Shown: piece by piece, positions 28,362 to 35,868 of the stretch
Numbering within the stretch: position 1 is the first letter of the stretch
Layout: every line of letters starts with the position of its first letter
DNA from: Anaerolineae bacterium
Lineage (GTDB): Bacteria > Chloroflexota > Anaerolineae > Promineifilales > Promineifilaceae
DNA length: 64,000 nt
NCBI GenBank assembly: GCA_023384415.1
Contig: JAHDWJ010000028.1
Location: forward strand, 1 to 64,000
Reading direction: 5' to 3'
Program-made: the position numbers and the translations under genes
The notes under the pieces: generated by a model
Databases searched by the model: none
What the model was told of the DNA's origin: nothing
What the model saw: the letters and a program-made list of their open reading frames with translations, nothing else

Positions 28362-28398
28362 GGGAATTATGAGGGATGAATTATGAAGGATGAAGGAC
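28362..28398. repeat. GATGAATTATGAAGGATGAA direct repeats
   Basis: Repeated AATTATGAGGGATGAATTATGA words lie between the aldehyde dehydrogenase and proline-racemase-like genes. They are of the same family as 1-55 and 26534-26574. Confidence 0.7.
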
Positions 28399-28424
28399 GG
28401 CCGCTAACCTCTACTACGCCGTTT

Positions 28425-29444
28425 TCAGCGAATCAGGAAGCCATGGCGCAGGGGATCGGTGGGATCAATGAGGAGTTGGTTGCGGCCGCAAATATATGCC
28501 ATTCCCTCTACTTGGGGAATCACAGCCTGGTATGGGCCAAAGGGGGTCGCAGCGTGGACAGAACCGATGAAGGTGGTACCCAGAATACTTTCCACCACAA
28601 ACGGCTCATTCAGCCCAATCTCCCCTCTGGCAAAATGTAGGGCTGCCCGTGCGCTCACCCCCGTTCCGGTGGGGCTGCGGTCTAACTCCCCCTCGGCGAA
28701 GATACAGACGTTACGGCTGTGATGGGCAGGGTTATGGGCGGCCCCGACAAAAATGGTGCCATATAGAAAAGCCAGGTCAGGATCAAACGGGTGGGTGAGA
28801 GGCAGGGCGGCCATGACCGCTTGTTTGATCCGCATCCCCACGTCAATCAAAGTCCGGGCATTGGCTACATCTAACTGTACCCCCAATTCATCCGCCTGGA
28901 CAAAGGCATAGTAGGCTCCACCAAAAGCGACATCATAGCGCACCTGGCCCACCCCAGGGACATTTACCACCTGATCCAGGGCAAAGACGTAAGAGGGTAC
29001 ATTGTGGAAGTAGACGGTGGTGACGCGGCCGCGTTCTCTGGTGGCATAGGCGGTGACGCGGCCGGCCGGGGTATCCATCTTAATCACCGCCGGTTCACCG
29101 GGCACCCGGATCATCCCCGTAGCCAATGCCACTACCGCCAGCCCAATCACCCCATGACCACACATGGTACTGAACCCTTCATTGTGCAAAAACAGCACCC
29201 CCAACGTGCCATCAGGCGTAACCGGCTCAGTGACAATACAGCCATACATATCCGCATGACCGCGAGGTTCCCACATCAAGGCCCGGCGCAGATGATCCCA
29301 CTGCTCATGGGCATATCGCCGTTTCGCCAGGATGGTATCCCCAGGCAAAGTGGGGAAACCCTCGACAATCACCCGCAGCGGCTCCCCCGCCGTGTGGGCA
29401 TCAATCGTGGTAATAAGCTGCCAATCATCCGGGGGCTGCCACAT
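28425..29444 (-). CDS. Proline racemase family, trans-3-hydroxy-L-proline dehydratase-like
   Basis: This protein has 339 residues from ATG 29444; a TTG at 29456 is an alternative. The first catalytic site is MCGHG (Cys about 95). The second site reads DRSPTGTG, where racemases and 4-hydroxyproline epimerases have Cys in place of Thr. The Cys/Thr pair is the known mark of trans-3-hydroxy-L-proline dehydratase, which forms pyrroline-2-carboxylate. The start codon lies at the end of the kinase-like gene upstream, so both are probably on one transcript. Substrate is predicted, not shown. Confidence 0.8.
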   Translation of the reverse strand: MWQPPDDWQLITTIDAHTAGEPLRVIVEGFPTLPGDTILAKRRYAHEQWDHLRRALMWEPRGHADMYGCIVTEPVTPDGTLGVLFLHNEGFSTMCGHGVIGLAVVALATGMIRVPGEPAVIKMDTPAGRVTAYATRERGRVTTVYFHNVPSYVFALDQVVNVPGVGQVRYDVAFGGAYYAFVQADELGVQLDVANARTLIDVGMRIKQAVMAALPLTHPFDPDLAFLYGTIFVGAAHNPAHHSRNVCIFAEGELDRSPTGTGVSARAALHFARGEIGLNEPFVVESILGTTFIGSVHAATPFGPYQAVIPQVEGMAYICGRNQLLIDPTDPLRHGFLIR

Positions 29445-29445
29445 C

Positions 29446-30042
29446 TTATAAACCAATCCCCTTAACGCCTAATTTCTGGATTATCTCAGCACAGCTTTCT
29501 TCAGGCGTTTTATCTTTTGTGTATATGACCATTGTGGCCAGGCGGTGATTTGACGGATGCCGCACAAACTGTTCGTTCACCGCCAATAGGGTGGTATCAA
29601 CTTCTTCTACTCCTTCATCCTTGAGCATCTGAACAAATCGGGCATTCAATATTGCAACCGACTCATCTAGATCAGGGGATGGCAGCAGCAGGATGATATG
29701 GTCATACGGAGCCAACGCCTGTTGCACACGAGCAAATAGCTGCTCATCTTCATACACAGAGTGGCCGGCCCCAAAATCAATAATCCCTTCTGAATAATCG
29801 GCCAGCATTCTTTCCACCGCATGGGCCTCAAACGGTTTCCAATAACGTATCAGCCCTGGTTTTCCTTGATCAGAATTGGCGATTGCGGCTGCTACCGTGG
29901 TGTCATAACCGATCTCAGCGTAATAATCCCAACGTTTTTCATCTAGCGAATGTTGGGGCAGGTTCAACTTTTGCGCTAACAGCTCACCGATGGTGCTTTT
30001 GCCCGCGCTCATGGGTCCGATCAGAATAATAGGTGAGTCCAT
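29446..30042 (-). CDS. Shikimate-kinase-like P-loop protein
   Basis: This 198-residue protein opens with a Walker A motif, GPMSAGKST (9-17), in the style of shikimate or adenylate kinases. It continues with IIDFGAGHSVYED and a LLLPSPD strand, and has a RLA(T)MVIYT end. It is probably a small-molecule or nucleotide kinase; many such proteins have no assigned substrate. It is followed after 1 base by the racemase-family gene and preceded by the glycosidase 9 bases away. Confidence 0.7.
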   Translation of the reverse strand: MDSPIILIGPMSAGKSTIGELLAQKLNLPQHSLDEKRWDYYAEIGYDTTVAAAIANSDQGKPGLIRYWKPFEAHAVERMLADYSEGIIDFGAGHSVYEDEQLFARVQQALAPYDHIILLLPSPDLDESVAILNARFVQMLKDEGVEEVDTTLLAVNEQFVRHPSNHRLATMVIYTKDKTPEESCAEIIQKLGVKGIGL

Positions 30043-30051
30043 CCTGTATGC

Positions 30052-31476
30052 CTATAACATGTGTTCAATGATGCCGGTTGAGCCGCCGCCTTCGGCGCGC
30101 AAGGCCCAATCGTGCCAGCCGCTGCCGGAGATGATGTAGTAGAAAGCTGCCCCTACGCCGGGTATTTCGTTGCACAGTTGGTAAAACTTCTTGGCCTGTC
30201 GCCCTTTTTCTACGGCTGAAACTTTAGGCTGGCCGTTGCCAAATTCGGTGATAAAGAGCAGTTTGTTGGGCCAGCGGCGGCGGTACTCTTTGACAATGCC
30301 AATGCTGCTGGTCTGTAATTCGTTCCAATCAGAATAGTAAGCATGAATGCAGATAAAATCGGCTGCCTGCAATCCGGCTTCGGCTTGTTGCAAAAATGAG
30401 GTGTCATTTTGCCGCCAGCCGCTGTCATGGCCATATTGGTAAGCGGTATCTGGCCCAGGGGAGAGCCCCGGAAAGCCGATGAGAATGCCGGGGAATCGCT
30501 GTTTCAGTTTGCGCTGTCCTTCGATGAAAAATTGGGCAAATTCATAGCCGTTGGCCCAAGAGCCATTTACACCGCGTGCCCGCAGCCCTTCGCCAGTCAG
30601 GTTAGGTTCGTTGTGGAACTCGAAATATTGCACCCCTGCCCGCACAAGCTGCTCCATATCAGGGATGGTGGCTTTGAGGAAATCGTCCACCGAAAGGTTG
30701 CGCTCCCCCCAGGATTCAAAGAGGCGGCATAGGGTGAACTGGGCCCGGTACCGTTTGACATCTTCTGGGCTGACGCCGGTGGTGACTTTGATGGCCTCGA
30801 AGCGGCCGGCCGCCAGCAAAATGTCTCCTGGCTCGGCATGGCGGTTGGCCCGGTCGTGAATCCCTTTGAGGCAGCGACCAAATGGCCAGGGGGGGCCGGT
30901 GTATTCTCCCTGGGGGGTAGACGGGGTAGATGGGGCGGTTGGCGGTGGGGTTGGGGGGGTAGGTGTGATCGGAGTGGTGGGTGTGGTGGGTATGGTCGGC
31001 ACGGCTGGGGTAGTTGGGGCGCCAATTTGGGTGAGAAACCACGCGGCCGCGAACCCTTGAACCCCATTTTCCGCCTGTACCTTGAGCCACATCCCCTGTT
31101 GGCCTAATTTTGCTTTAACGGCACTGGCATCATCCAAAACTACCAGCCGTTCCCCCGGCATAGCCATGTGCAGCTCTTTACCCGTGACCGGTTGTTCCCG
31201 CAGCCATAGGCCGTAAGAGGTGGTTGGGGTGAGGAAGATGGGGCGATATTGCAGTTTAACCAGCCACGCGGCCGCGAACCCGTGAACGCCATTGGGGGTC
31301 TGGATTCGCAGCCATTGCCCCATTTGCCCGATTTTTGCTTCCGCCTGTTCCATTGGCTCCAGGAGATACATGGCTTCTCCCGGATAAACCCCATCCACAC
31401 GATCAAAATGCACCCCGGCCCCGGCGCGAATGTTCAGATCAGCCGTTGGCGTAAGAATCACACGGGTCTCAACCAT
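30052..31476 (-). CDS. SH3-domain protein with glycosidase-like C-terminal domain
   Basis: This 474-residue protein has two bacterial SH3 domains (about 5-75 and 82-152; both contain GVxGFAAAW), then a Thr/Pro linker. A TIM-barrel-like domain (about 200-474) has an acid/base candidate Glu in FHNEPN and a nucleophile candidate Glu in ITEFGNG, the clan A glycoside hydrolase layout. There is no signal peptide at the predicted start, so either export is non-classical or it works internally. The substrate is unknown; cell-wall or exopolysaccharide glycans are the guess. GCGGCCGC copies encode the same AAA position in both SH3 domains. Confidence 0.75.
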   Translation of the reverse strand: MVETRVILTPTADLNIRAGAGVHFDRVDGVYPGEAMYLLEPMEQAEAKIGQMGQWLRIQTPNGVHGFAAAWLVKLQYRPIFLTPTTSYGLWLREQPVTGKELHMAMPGERLVVLDDASAVKAKLGQQGMWLKVQAENGVQGFAAAWFLTQIGAPTTPAVPTIPTTPTTPITPTPPTPPPTAPSTPSTPQGEYTGPPWPFGRCLKGIHDRANRHAEPGDILLAAGRFEAIKVTTGVSPEDVKRYRAQFTLCRLFESWGERNLSVDDFLKATIPDMEQLVRAGVQYFEFHNEPNLTGEGLRARGVNGSWANGYEFAQFFIEGQRKLKQRFPGILIGFPGLSPGPDTAYQYGHDSGWRQNDTSFLQQAEAGLQAADFICIHAYYSDWNELQTSSIGIVKEYRRRWPNKLLFITEFGNGQPKVSAVEKGRQAKKFYQLCNEIPGVGAAFYYIISGSGWHDWALRAEGGGSTGIIEHML

Positions 31477-31533
31477 GAGGCACTCCTTTGGGAACGATAG
31501 AATTTAAGGTTTACGATTTATGATTGAGTCCAA

Positions 31534-31612
31534 TGAAAAAAGCCACGAATTTCACGAATTAACATGAATGTTTCTCTGGTAACTTTGCGTCTTCGCGTCT
31601 CTACACGACCTT
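31534..31612. repeat. CACGAATTTCACGAATT / CGTCTTCGCGTCTC repeat
   Basis: This intergenic stretch has AAAGCCACGAATTTCACGAATTAACATGAATG followed by ACTTTGCGTCTTCGCGTCTC. These are words of the same dispersed family as 16006-16075 and 35562-35640. No gene is present. Confidence 0.65.
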
Positions 31613-31656
31613 TTTTCAGTAGAATCATGATTGCTTTATTATTCACTCGCTAATGA

Positions 31657-32313
31657 TTACGGCGTTTCTGGTGTAGGTGTACCGGGATAAATGAGGAACG
31701 CGGCCGCGACCCAGCCTTGATTGCCTGCCGGGGTCAACACTTCTTGCCAGACCAGTTCATCAACTGTAACCACTCCTGACAATAAAATTAAGCTCGATTG
31801 ATGAGACAGAAGCTCAACTTGTTCGGTACCACCGGGGGCTTCACGCAAATATAACCCATTTGGACTGTTGACGAAAGCGGTTGGTGGGGGTGTCACTGTA
31901 GGTGTGGCTGTCTCCGTTGGTGTGGGGGACGGGGTGAATGCTGGGTTGGTGGGGGTCGCCGTTATTTCTCCCGGCCCCGGTGAGGCCGTCTGGGTAGGGG
32001 TGGGGGTGAGGGTCAGGGTGGGTGATGGGGATGGCGTTGGGGCGAGGGTGGGCGTAGGCGTAGGGGTTGGCATCTGGCTCATGGCCAGAGCTGAAACACC
32101 GTATAAGCCTATGCAAGCCAACGCGCCGATAAGAAAAATGAATCCAGCTAACCCGTACCGATGGCTGTATTGGCGCAATGTTTGCCGTTCAAAGCCATAC
32201 ATCTGCCGCCGGGCACGGCTGCCACTCTGAACGGTTTGCAGGAGCAAAATGACCGCCACAAAAAAGCAAAATCCAGCCAATATAGGGGCAATGCTGTTGA
32301 TGAATACGACCAT
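31657..32313 (-). CDS. Membrane-anchored SH3 protein with Thr/Pro stalk
   Basis: This 218-residue protein has helix 1 at about 7-27 and helix 2 at about 53-76, with a basic loop (RARRQMYGFERQTLRQYSHRYG) between them. A long repetitive Thr-Pro stalk (about 80-145) and a small SH3-like module (about 146-210) end the protein. Both ends would face the same side, and the SH3 domain is most likely outside. It lies 25 bases after the MazG gene on the same strand. The function is unknown. Confidence 0.7.
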   Translation of the reverse strand: MVVFINSIAPILAGFCFFVAVILLLQTVQSGSRARRQMYGFERQTLRQYSHRYGLAGFIFLIGALACIGLYGVSALAMSQMPTPTPTPTLAPTPSPSPTLTLTPTPTQTASPGPGEITATPTNPAFTPSPTPTETATPTVTPPPTAFVNSPNGLYLREAPGGTEQVELLSHQSSLILLSGVVTVDELVWQEVLTPAGNQGWVAAAFLIYPGTPTPETP

Positions 32314-32338
32314 TTTAGTTTATTGACGATTGGCGACT

Positions 32339-33793
32339 TTATATTGACGATTCGTGGGTGCTATCTCGTTTGACTTCTTGCCACAGTTCGTCCAGAGCGG
32401 CAAAACCAAGCTGGGTGAGGTCGCGGCCGCGTGCCTGGGCCAGGTGTTCCAGTGCCCGGAACCGTTGGCTGAAACGTAAATTGGTTTCCCGTAGGGCGGT
32501 TTCGGCATCTATACCCAGCCAACGAGCCAGATTGACCAACACAAACAGTATATCACCAAATTCGGCGATCCGTTCGGTGGGGGTCGCGGCCGCGTGCAAT
32601 TCCTGAATTTCCTCGTCCAACTTCGCCCACACCCCGCTCACATCTGGCCAATCAAACCCCACTTTGCTCACCCGATCTTGAATTTTTTGGGAGCGGGCCA
32701 GGGCCGGTAGGGATAGGGGGATATTGTCCAGGGGTGACTGGGGCGCGGCCGCTTTCTCGCCCGCCTTGATCTGTTCCCAGTTTCGCACCACCTCAGCACT
32801 ATCAGCCACCTGCCAATCTCCCCAAACGTGGGGATGACGCCGCTTGAGCTTTTGATCAATGTCGGCCAGCACATCAGTCAGCTTAAAAAGCTCCTCTTCG
32901 GCGGCCATCTGCACCTGCATAACAATATGGTACAGCAAATCACCCAATTCTTCACGCAAGCCATCAGGATCATCTGCATCCAGGGCTTCTAACAGTTCAC
33001 TGGTTTCTTCTAGTAGGCCAGAACGCATAGATTGGGGAGTCTGCTCCTGATCCCAGGGGCAGCCCCCAGGGGCGCGTAAGGTGGCAACCGTTTCGGCCAG
33101 AGCCGCCAGGGTGCTGGGCAGCGGGAGTGGTGGCAGATACAGGCTGGTCAGGTGGGCAGTGTGGGGGGTGCGGTCTATCTCATACAGAGGCATCCGGGTC
33201 ACACTCTGCTCTACTGTGCCTGCTCCATGTACCAAAAAAACAGCATGTTCATCTGGGTAAATGCCCATCAAGTTCAATTTTAATTCGCTGGCGATATGCT
33301 GATTGTACACCTGCCCAATCAAGAGGGGAGCGTTAGGGTTGAAGGTAGGATAATGTAAGGCGTTGATCTCCAGGGCATCATACAGTTGTAAGCCGTTTAA
33401 CCCATCCACGGCCAAAGCCGCCAGAGTGGGTTCAACAAAGCTTAGCCCGGAAATGATGGTAACGGGAATATCTGCCTGGTTGGCGGCCGCGACAATTCCC
33501 GTCACCGTTGCTTCACCCATAAAGGGATGGCCAGGCACGGCATACACCACATCCCCTGCCTGGCCTAGCTGGACAATTTGGGCCACGATGGTTTCATACA
33601 CCTGGGCGAAATCATCAGCCGTGTCATACAGAGGATCGAAGCTGTGCCGTTCTCCGTTCTGGGGCAAATCGGCTACCGCCGGGTGGTGGCTGGTACGTAG
33701 ATAAAGTGGGTTCGCGGCCGCGAGGATCTCCCACGCCTGCCGCGTCAACAAACGGCCATCTCCCGGCCCCAAACCAACGATTGTGATCGCCAT
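32339..33793 (-). CDS. mazG: YabN-like fusion of tetrapyrrole methylase domain and MazG pyrophosphohydrolase
   Basis: This 484-residue protein has an N-terminal SAM-dependent tetrapyrrole methylase fold (ITIVGLGPGD at 3-12, VYAVPGHP around 83). Two MazG units follow: GGCPWDQEQTPQSM...LEETSELLEALD (about 243-275) with EELGDLLYHIV, and a second with EEIQELHAAA and EFGDILFVLVNLAR near 400-440. MazG hydrolyses non-canonical NTPs. The domain order matches Bacillus YabN. It follows serS after 26 bases and is probably part of the T-box-controlled transcript. Confidence 0.9.
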   Translation of the reverse strand: MAITIVGLGPGDGRLLTRQAWEILAAANPLYLRTSHHPAVADLPQNGERHSFDPLYDTADDFAQVYETIVAQIVQLGQAGDVVYAVPGHPFMGEATVTGIVAAANQADIPVTIISGLSFVEPTLAALAVDGLNGLQLYDALEINALHYPTFNPNAPLLIGQVYNQHIASELKLNLMGIYPDEHAVFLVHGAGTVEQSVTRMPLYEIDRTPHTAHLTSLYLPPLPLPSTLAALAETVATLRAPGGCPWDQEQTPQSMRSGLLEETSELLEALDADDPDGLREELGDLLYHIVMQVQMAAEEELFKLTDVLADIDQKLKRRHPHVWGDWQVADSAEVVRNWEQIKAGEKAAAPQSPLDNIPLSLPALARSQKIQDRVSKVGFDWPDVSGVWAKLDEEIQELHAAATPTERIAEFGDILFVLVNLARWLGIDAETALRETNLRFSQRFRALEHLAQARGRDLTQLGFAALDELWQEVKRDSTHESSI

Positions 33794-33819
33794 ATGATTT
33801 CCTTGCGCGCAAACTCACT

Positions 33820-35187
33820 TCACTTAATCAGTTCAGCCCCACCCAAATACGGCCGCAGAACTTCGGGCACGATAATGCTGCCATCGGCCTGCTGGTTATT
33901 TTCGATGAGGCCGATCATCACCCGGGGCAAGGCCAGACCGCTGGCATTCAGGGTATGGACAAACTGTATTTTACCCCCATCGGCGGGTCGGAACTTGACA
34001 TTGGCCCGGCGGGCCTGAAAATCTTCACAGTTGCTAATGGAGCTAACTTCTAGCCATTCTCCACACCCGGCGGCCCAAATTTCGATGTCGTAAGTTTTAG
34101 CGGCCGCGTAGCTAATATCCCCCGTTGCCAGCTCCACCAGTCGGTAGGGAAACCCCAACGCCTCACAAATATCTACCGCGTGCTGCTTCATCTGCTCCAG
34201 CGTCTCATAACTTTTATCCGGGTGGACAAACTGGTACATCTCCACCTTGTCAAACTGGTGTCCTCGCTTAATGCCACGGACATCTTTGCCCGCGCTCATC
34301 TTCTCCCGCCGGAAGCAAGGGGTATAAGCGACATATTGGATGGGTAAAGCCGCCTCATCTAAAATTTCATCCCGATGCACATTGGTTAGGGCAATCTCCG
34401 CCGTGCCCAGGAGCATAAAATCTTCTTCCGCGTCTCGGTAAATGTTATCGAAAAATTTGGGCAATTGTCCGGCAGCCTCGAAATTTTGCGCCCGGACGAT
34501 AAACGGGGGATACATTTCCGTATACCCATGCTGATTCCCATGAAAATCGAGCATGAACTGAATCAACGCCCGCTGTAAGCGTGATCCCCAGCCACGTAAA
34601 AGATAAAAGCGGCTGCCGCTAATTTTGACCCCGCGCTCGAAATCAATCATGCCCAACTGTGGCCCCAGCTCCCAGTGTGGTTTAGGGGTAAAATCGAATC
34701 GGGGAATGGCAGCACCCTGGGGGTCATGGTGAACATTATGGCTTTCATCCGGCCCGGTTGGGGTGGTGGGGTGAGGGATGTTGGGTACCCAGAGCATATT
34801 TTGCCGTAACTCGGCTTCCACCTGGCGCAGCTCTTCGGTCAGGGCGTCAATGCGGTCGCCAAGCTGGCCCGTCTCTTCTTTAGCCTGGTCGGCGTTGGCC
34901 TGCATGGCCATTACCTGGGTGCGTAACCCTGCCACCGGTTGGCCTACATCTTGCCCGGCTTCAGCCCGCTGCAAATCGGTGGTCAGCTTTTTTAAGCTGC
35001 CCAACCAACGGCCAATCTGCTTTGAGGCTTCGTTCCGTTGGCGGCGCAATTGTTCAACTTCCTGCAAAATTTCCCGGCGGCGGTTATCTCCGGCCACAAT
35101 GGCCTCAATAGGAGCAGTGTCGTTGCGTCGGGCAACCTGCTCTTTGACCCATTCCGGTTTCTGACGAATGATGTTGATGTCTAACAT
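33820..35187 (-). CDS. serS: Seryl-tRNA synthetase
   Basis: This 455-residue class II synthetase has an N-terminal antiparallel coiled-coil arm (about 25-110), motif 2 around FRREKMSAGKDVRGIKRGHQ (about 291), and motif 3 in GLALPRVMIGLIENNQ (about 418-433). A serine-binding TAEIALTN equivalent is present near 252. It charges tRNA-Ser in the cytosol. The gene is preceded by a 35-codon membrane-protein gene and a T-box leader, so expression should respond to uncharged tRNA-Ser. Confidence 0.97.
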   Translation of the reverse strand: MLDINIIRQKPEWVKEQVARRNDTAPIEAIVAGDNRRREILQEVEQLRRQRNEASKQIGRWLGSLKKLTTDLQRAEAGQDVGQPVAGLRTQVMAMQANADQAKEETGQLGDRIDALTEELRQVEAELRQNMLWVPNIPHPTTPTGPDESHNVHHDPQGAAIPRFDFTPKPHWELGPQLGMIDFERGVKISGSRFYLLRGWGSRLQRALIQFMLDFHGNQHGYTEMYPPFIVRAQNFEAAGQLPKFFDNIYRDAEEDFMLLGTAEIALTNVHRDEILDEAALPIQYVAYTPCFRREKMSAGKDVRGIKRGHQFDKVEMYQFVHPDKSYETLEQMKQHAVDICEALGFPYRLVELATGDISYAAAKTYDIEIWAAGCGEWLEVSSISNCEDFQARRANVKFRPADGGKIQFVHTLNASGLALPRVMIGLIENNQQADGSIIVPEVLRPYLGGAELIK

Positions 35188-35243
35188 AGTGAACCTCTTG
35201 AGGCATGATATGTGAGGAATTTTGGATCACGTTTCACGCTATT

Positions 35244-35351
35244 TTACTTTTCTCGTTGGGTAATGATGAAATAGATGGCGGCGACCATCATAACCGCCAG
35301 CACGATGCCTAAAAAACAAACTAGAATGATGGCGATGCCAGATATAGCCAT
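35244..35351 (-). CDS. 35-residue single-helix membrane protein
   Basis: ATG 35351 is preceded by AAGGAGACACATT, a near-ideal ribosome-binding site. The product begins MAISGIAIILVCFLGIVLAV, continues hydrophobically to about residue 30, and ends TQREK, giving one membrane helix with a basic cytosolic tail. It lies between the T-box terminator and serS on the same strand, so it shares the tRNA-controlled transcript. I know no family. The strong ribosome-binding site and clean hydrophobic profile support a real gene despite its length. Confidence 0.65.
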   Translation of the reverse strand: MAISGIAIILVCFLGIVLAVMMVAAIYFIITQREK

Positions 35352-35426
35352 AATGTGTCTCCTTGTTTAGTGGGCGAGTTGGCGCGTATGCGCGTGAGCG
35401 GTCTCCCAATCTCCCCCTCTCCCAAA

Positions 35427-35773
35427 CAAAAAACCCCCTTCATCGCCAGGACGAAGGGGGTCTCGTGGTGCCACCTGGATTTATGCCGTCAGGGTTATCT
35501 GACGACACCTCTAAGCGTGATAACGGACGCGGCCGGCCTGTTTTGTGCAAGAAAAAGCTGTTTACCGCTAAGGCGCGAAGGGCACAAAGAAATTTCTAGT
35601 AGATTCCTGGTGATCTTGGCGTCTTTGCGGTGAGTAACTTTATTGCTTTCTCAACAGGCAACTTGGAAGGGGATTTCAGGCGATTGAGCTGTTCGCTTGC
35701 ACCAACCGCGAACTCTCTGGAAAGTCAACACACCTTACTTGGCTTCTTCATCGTTGTTTGATGCCTTACAACT
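35427..35773 (-). promoter_or_regulatory. T-box leader controlling serS
   Basis: On the minus strand the antiterminator word CAGGTGGCACCACG (35465-35478) matches the T-box consensus. It overlaps a terminator whose arms are CCCCCTTC (35453-35460) and GAAGGGGG (35434-35441), followed by six T. Upstream there is a Stem I-like region with CGATGAAGAAG, CCAGAGAG, GGTTGGTGCAAGC and closing arms AAGGCA/TGCCT. A UCC serine codon in TGAAATCCCC is the likely specifier; an AGC nearby is the alternative. A 79-base repeat hairpin sits where stems II/III would be. Confidence 0.88.
35562..35640. repeat. Interspersed inverted repeat inside the T-box leader
   Basis: TTTACCGCTAAGGCGCGAAG...AAAGAAATTTCT faces AGATTCCTGGTGATCTTGGCG...CTTTGCGGTGAGTAA, an imperfect hairpin of the same family as 16006-16075. 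It lies between Stem I and the antiterminator of the serS T-box. Confidence 0.75.
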
Positions 35774-35779
35774 GGCCTC

Positions 35780-35808
35780 ATTATAGTAAGCGGCCGCGTG
35801 GCTGTCAA
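35780..35808 (-). promoter_or_regulatory. Consensus sigma-70 promoter of the serS unit
   Basis: On the minus strand, TTGACA (35803-35808), a 17-base spacer and TATAAT (35780-35785) match the consensus exactly. The spacer contains the octamer GCGGCCGC (35790-35797). Transcription should start near 35773, at the head of the T-box leader. Confidence 0.9.
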
Positions 35809-35813
35809 ACGGG

Positions 35814-35848
35814 AAAAAGTCTGCCCATAAGGGAGTATACGTGGGCAG
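35814..35848 (-). terminator. Probable terminator after the receiver/Y1 fusion gene
   Basis: On the minus strand, CTGCCCA (35842-35848) and TGGGCAG (35821-35827) form a stem with a 14-base loop, followed by ACTTTTT. It separates the upstream fusion gene from the serS promoter. Confidence 0.6.
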
Positions 35849-35868
35849 CGAGCAAACTGCCCGTGGCT

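Noticed and set aside
31868..32230. Valine/glycine-repeat protein on the plus strand
   Set aside because: It is the antisense of the Thr/Pro stalk codons of the SH3 protein.
35440..35640. Small plus-strand proteins in the T-box region
   Set aside because: The frames run through the T-box terminator and a repeat hairpin and have no protein character.
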